Assembly (NCBI RefSeq): GCF_011761185.1
Contig: NZ_JAAOYM010000001.1
Location: 2,728,001-2,792,000, forward strand
Source: Saccharomonospora amisosensis
GTDB lineage: Bacteria > Actinomycetota > Actinomycetes > Mycobacteriales > Pseudonocardiaceae
Reading direction: 5' to 3'
Length of the DNA stretch: 64,000 nucleotides
The position numbers and the translations under genes are program-made. The notes beneath the pieces are model-generated. The model saw only the letters and a list, made by a program, of their open reading frames with translations, had not been told where the DNA came from and ran no database searches. Positions within the stretch are counted from its first letter, which is position 1. Each line of letters opens with the position of its first letter. This document shows, piece after piece, positions 60,563-64,000 of this stretch.

Positions 60563-61927
60563 ATGCCTACGAACAACCTCGACGCCAGTCCCCCACGACC
60601 TCGAACCCGATCGAGTTGGGCGCCGGTGGTGGCGCTCGCCTTCGCGATGCTCGTCGTCACCTCAGAGTTCAGCATCGCGGCGGTGGCGCTTCCCGACATC
60701 GGTGCCGAGCTGGGCGCCGCTCCGTCGGTGGCCGCATGGGTGCTGCTGGCCTACGCACTGCCGATGGCCGCGATCTCCATCCCCGCCGGCCGCTGGGTGG
60801 ACCGCGCCGACCCGGCGCTGGTCATCGCGACGTCGATGGTGGGTGTCGCGGTGAGCAGTGTCCTCGCCGCACTGGCACCCGCCATGTGGATGCTGCTCGC
60901 GGCCCGGCTGCTGCAGGGGCTCGCCGCAGGGCTGACCTTGGCGGGTTACCTGCCGGTGATCGCGGCCAACGTGGACCCCGACAAGCGAGGCCGGGCACTG
61001 TCCGTCGTCGTGACGATCATGACGGTCGGTGGTATGGCGGGTGCCTCGCTGGGCGGGGTGCTCGCCGGCGCATTCGGCTGGCGCTCGGTGTTCCTGCTGA
61101 AGTTGCCACTCGTCGCGGTGGCGGTGTGGCTGTTACTGCGTGTCACCGGGAAGCGGCGAGGAGGACTTCCCCGGCCCGACGCCGCACTGCTGCGCGAGGC
61201 CGCCGTCCTGTCCGGCGCCGTCGCGTCACTGCTTCTCGCCATCGACCTGCCGGCGAAACAACCGGCGCTCGCCGCAGGCTTCGGGCTCGCCGCGATCGCA
61301 CTGGTCGCACTGTGGACCCGGCTGCCGCAGTCACGCCAGGTCGTCGATCTGCTTCGGGCCCGCACGTTCGGTTTCACCATGGCAGGGCTGTTCCTGGTGT
61401 GCTTCAACGCGGGGGTGCTGACCTTCCTGCTGCCGTACTTCCTCTCCGACGTGCTGGATGAGGGGCCAACGGCCACCGGCACGCTGATGCTGGTGTTCAT
61501 CGCGGCGGTATCGGCGATGTCGCCCGTGGGCGGATGGCTTGCCGACCGCACCGGCCCACTCACCGTCGCCGCCTCGGGGGGTGCCGCGACCGTGGCGGCG
61601 ACGTTGCTGCTGCTCACACTCGGGCCCGGCAGCGGGCTACCGACTCTCGGCTGGCAGCTCGCGCTGATCGGAGCGGGCTTCGGCCTGTTCAACACTCCGA
61701 TAATCACCGCGATCCTGGCGAGCGCACCCGCTGAGGGGACGGGTACGGCGGGCGGCGTCAGCGCGACGGTGCGAATGGTGTCGCAGACGGTCGCGCCCGC
61801 GGTCACCGCGCTGTGCTGGACAGTGGCCGGTGGCGGGCTCACCGGATTCCGAACCGGGGTTACCGTGCTGGTGGTGATCCAGGGCCTTGGGGTGCTGGCG
61901 CTGCTGGCGGCGCGGCGCGGGCGCTGA
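60563..61927 (+). CDS. MFS transporter (drug:H+ antiporter, DHA2-like)
   Basis: 454 residues, probably 14 helices. VALPDIGAELGAAPSVAAWV and PAGRWVDRADPALVIA mark the first helices, and GGMAGASLGGVLAGAFGWRSVFLLKLP is the antiporter motif C region. It may export a toxic compound. The ATG has no strong ribosome-binding site. It is convergent with the LigD-polymerase gene, 3 bp between stops. Confidence 0.9.
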   Translation: MPTNNLDASPPRPRTRSSWAPVVALAFAMLVVTSEFSIAAVALPDIGAELGAAPSVAAWVLLAYALPMAAISIPAGRWVDRADPALVIATSMVGVAVSSVLAALAPAMWMLLAARLLQGLAAGLTLAGYLPVIAANVDPDKRGRALSVVVTIMTVGGMAGASLGGVLAGAFGWRSVFLLKLPLVAVAVWLLLRVTGKRRGGLPRPDAALLREAAVLSGAVASLLLAIDLPAKQPALAAGFGLAAIALVALWTRLPQSRQVVDLLRARTFGFTMAGLFLVCFNAGVLTFLLPYFLSDVLDEGPTATGTLMLVFIAAVSAMSPVGGWLADRTGPLTVAASGGAATVAATLLLLTLGPGSGLPTLGWQLALIGAGFGLFNTPIITAILASAPAEGTGTAGGVSATVRMVSQTVAPAVTALCWTVAGGGLTGFRTGVTVLVVIQGLGVLALLAARRGR

Positions 61928-61930
61928 GGA

Positions 61931-62884
61931 TCAGCCGCGGCGCGCGCGGGCGCGCCGCTTGCCCTCGTGCATGGCGCGCACCCGAGCGACGGGGATGGTG
62001 TGCCCTTCCGCGACGAGGTCGTCGGGAAGTCGCCGCCGCGGCGGCATCGCCCGCGCCCACGGGTCGCGGCCTTCGACGAGCGAGGGCACGGTGCGCAGCG
62101 TGAAGTCGGCAGGCCGCACCCGGTCGAGGTCGGTCCAGTCCAGCGGGAACGACACGGGTACACCCGGCCGCGACCTCGGACTGTAGGCGGCCACGACCGT
62201 CGCCGAGCCCGCCCTTGTGGAGTCGAGGAAGACCCTGCCGCCTCGGTCCTCACGGATGAACTCCGTGGTGGCGATTCGGGGTTCCAGCCGGGCCGCGCGG
62301 GCGGCGAGGGCACGGGTGGCGGCGGCCGCGTCGTCGGCGGCAACCCCCTCGACGGGCACGAACACGTGCAACCCCTCGGCCCCGCTCGTCTTCACCGCCC
62401 CGCTCAGCCCGGCGTCGGCCAGCGCCTGGCGCACCAGTTCGGCCGCCCTGACGGCGCCGGAGAAGTCCTGCCCCGGCGGGTCGATATCGAGCACCAGATG
62501 GGTGGGGCGGGCCAGATCGTCGGCGAGCGCGAGCGTGGGGTGGTACTCCACGGCCCGTTGGTTGGCCAGCCACAGCAGGGTTGCGCGGTCGTCGCACAGC
62601 GGGTACGACACGTCGCGCCGCGACGACTCCGCCCATACCGAGACGCGTGGCACCCAGTCCGGGGTGTACTTGGGAAGGTTCTTCTGCATGAACGGTCGCT
62701 GCCCGCGCAGCGCTCTGACCACCGACAGTGGCCTGCCCCGCAGGACGGGCAACAGCACCTCCCGCATACCGTCCAGGTAGTCGACGAGGTCGCGTTTGGA
62801 CGCATCGGCGCCGTCGAACAGCGGTTGGTCCAGGTTGGTCAGCCGTACCCCGGCCCGCTCGACGGCAGCATCGGCGTCACTCAT
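61931..62884 (-). CDS. Stand-alone LigD-type polymerase/primase domain
   Basis: 317 residues of the LigD polymerase (PolDom/AEP primase) family: LVLDIDPPG holds the metal-binding Asp pair, AVKTSGAEGLHVFVPV the conserved SGxxGxHV segment, and PVSFPLDWTDL the end of the active site. No ligase or nuclease domain is attached and no ku gene is visible. It would add nucleotides or ribonucleotides during end-joining repair. The ATG has GGAGGGG 7 bp upstream. Confidence 0.92.
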   Translation of the reverse strand: MSDADAAVERAGVRLTNLDQPLFDGADASKRDLVDYLDGMREVLLPVLRGRPLSVVRALRGQRPFMQKNLPKYTPDWVPRVSVWAESSRRDVSYPLCDDRATLLWLANQRAVEYHPTLALADDLARPTHLVLDIDPPGQDFSGAVRAAELVRQALADAGLSGAVKTSGAEGLHVFVPVEGVAADDAAAATRALAARAARLEPRIATTEFIREDRGGRVFLDSTRAGSATVVAAYSPRSRPGVPVSFPLDWTDLDRVRPADFTLRTVPSLVEGRDPWARAMPPRRRLPDDLVAEGHTIPVARVRAMHEGKRRARARRG

Positions 62885-62913
62885 CGCAAGGCCCCTCCGG
62901 TTCGCGCGGGCGG

Positions 62914-64000
62914 TCAGCCACACCGCATGTCGGCGAGCTCGGCGCGCCGACGTCGCAAGTATGCCTGCTCCGCCAGGTTGCCGGTGCGTTCGATCGCGGC
63001 GGCGTACGCGCTCGCCGCCTCGTCGGTACGGCTGAGGCGGCGGAGCAACTCGGCGCGAACGGCGTGGTAGAGGTGGTAGCCGTCCAGTTCGAGCCCGTCC
63101 ACCAGAGCGAGCGCCTGCCGCGGGCCCACCGCCTCGGCGACGGCCACGGCGCGGTTCAGCGCGACCACCGGTGTCGGGGATTGGGCGGCGAGCTGGTCGT
63201 ACAGCAGCACGATCTGTCGCCAGTCGGTGTCGCGCACGCTCGCCGCTTCGCTGTGCACGGCATTGATCGCCGCCTGTATCTGGTAGGGCCCCGGCCTGCC
63301 CCAGTGCAGGCAGCGGCGCACCAGCCGCTGCCCCTCGGCGACGAGCGCGCGGTCCCACAGCGCGCGATCCTGCTCGGCGAGCGGCACCAGGTCGCCTTCC
63401 CGGGTTGTGCGCGCCGGCCTGCGTGACTCCAGCAAGAGCAGCAACCCGAGCAGGCCGATTACTTCGGGTTCGTCCGGCAGCAGTTCGGCGAGCATGCGAG
63501 CGAGCCGGACGGCCTCCTCGCACAGACGGGTCCGCACCAGCGCGGAGCCGGAACTGGCGGTGTGTCCTTCGTTGTACACCAGGTAGATCACCGCCAGTAC
63601 CGCCGACAGCCGCGCAGGCAGGTGCGCCTGGGCGGGAACCCGGTACGCGATCCCGGCGTCGCGGATCTTGCCTTTCGCCCGCACGATCCGCTGCGCCATG
63701 GTGGCCTCCGGCACCAGGAACGCCCTGGCGATCTCGGCCGTGGTGAGCCCACCCAGCAGGCGCAGGGTGAGCGCGACCCTGGCGCGAGGAGCCAGCGCGG
63801 GGTGACAGCAGGTGAAGATGAGCCGCAGTCGGTCGTCACGCACGGGGCCCTCCTCGGCGGGCTCGGCCGCGGCGTGCAGCAGCGCGGCCTGGCTGTGTCG
63901 GTGCGGCCTGCTCGATTCCCGCCTGAGCCGGTCGATCATGCGGTTGCGGGCGGTGGTGATGATCCAGCCTGCCGGGCTTGGTGGCATCCCCTCGCCGGGC
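62914..64000 (-). CDS. ECF42-type RNA polymerase sigma factor, 5' partial
   Basis: About 360 visible residues. The sigma region 2 remnant is NPAGW-like (PPSPAGWIITTARNRMIDRL), then region 4 (LRLLGGLTTAEIARAFLVPEATMAQR), and the long C-terminal extension of ECF42 factors (AVLAVIYLVYNEGHTASS, then TPR-like helices). The extension is thought to tune activity. It runs off the window: the start lies beyond base 64000. ECF42 genes usually sit next to a DGPF/YciI-type gene, not seen here. Confidence 0.9.
   Translation of the reverse strand, partial: PGEGMPPSPAGWIITTARNRMIDRLRRESSRPHRHSQAALLHAAAEPAEEGPVRDDRLRLIFTCCHPALAPRARVALTLRLLGGLTTAEIARAFLVPEATMAQRIVRAKGKIRDAGIAYRVPAQAHLPARLSAVLAVIYLVYNEGHTASSGSALVRTRLCEEAVRLARMLAELLPDEPEVIGLLGLLLLLESRRPARTTREGDLVPLAEQDRALWDRALVAEGQRLVRRCLHWGRPGPYQIQAAINAVHSEAASVRDTDWRQIVLLYDQLAAQSPTPVVALNRAVAVAEAVGPRQALALVDGLELDGYHLYHAVRAELLRRLSRTDEAASAYAAAIERTGNLAEQAYLRRRRAELADMRCG

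Noticed and set aside
1-64000. tRNA, rRNA, riboswitch or prophage signals
   Set aside because: I looked for cloverleaf-like ends, integrases and phage modules and saw none; small RNAs cannot be excluded by eye.

Overview
The window is 64 kb of very GC-rich, gene-dense DNA with frequent GTG/TTG starts and 4-bp stop/start overlaps. It carries an actinobacterial gene set: a hopanoid operon, a PucR regulator, an ECF42-type sigma factor, a WS/DGAT acyltransferase, an Rv1733c-like membrane protein and a GerW-like protein. I read it as chromosome of a filamentous actinomycete, probably of the Pseudonocardiaceae (the family is inference). I saw no rRNA, tRNA, insertion sequence, phage module or CRISPR array.

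Layout. 1-8.3 kb: a catabolic and transport group (aldehyde dehydrogenase, Rieske ferredoxin, RidA, GlcG/HbpS-like protein, PucR regulator, MFS, a large permease, SnoaL-like protein). 8.6-12.6 kb: a coupled three-gene unit headed by an unusual glycosyltransferase-WS/DGAT fusion, followed by an EamA transporter and an SDR. 12.6-21.2 kb: a complete, tightly overlapping minus-strand hopanoid operon (hpnC, hpnD, hpnE, prenyl synthase, shc, a fused hpnG-ispH, hpnH). 21.2-22 kb: gene-free DNA with a long hairpin and 12-bp repeats. 22-27.4 kb: a stress/dormancy-like group (GerW-like, Rv1733c-like, alcohol dehydrogenase, two-domain USP, membrane-PPOX fusion, MFS) with a DosR-box-like site. 27.6-33 kb: DinB protein, drug-type ABC exporter with a divergent TetR and a strong palindromic operator, and a second TetR. 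32.9-33.9 kb: a cysteine-containing leader peptide in front of a TauE/SafE exporter. 34-39.5 kb: a single-chain acyl-CoA carboxylase with a divergent IclR. 40.5-44.6 kb: a NitT/TauT-type ABC importer plus FAD oxidoreductase, with an abrupt codon and strand-composition switch inside the ATPase gene. 45.1-49 kb: the homogentisate operon (hmgA, an unknown gene, fahA) with a MarR regulator and a shared operator. 49-51.3 kb: enoyl-CoA hydratase, DUF1992 protein, TesB thioesterase. 51.4-58.8 kb: three secreted proteins that may form an extracellular redox system (two-domain laccase; ThuA/PQQ-dehydrogenase/DUF1080 protein; cupredoxin with Ig-like repeats). 59-64 kb: DUF1059 protein with divergent LuxR, MFS, LigD-type polymerase, and a truncated ECF42 sigma factor.

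Best candidates for something undescribed: (1) a family of 21-bp tandem repeats in four intergenic arrays between 44.6 and 51.4 kb, three of them 12 or 18 nt after a stop codon in the same orientation and the same translational frame; (2) the secreted laccase, PQQ-dehydrogenase and cupredoxin set, whose two larger proteins share a C-type module of about 80 residues; (3) the glycosyltransferase-acyltransferase fusion; (4) the unknown gene between hmgA and fahA, which sits where a maleylacetoacetate isomerase would be expected.
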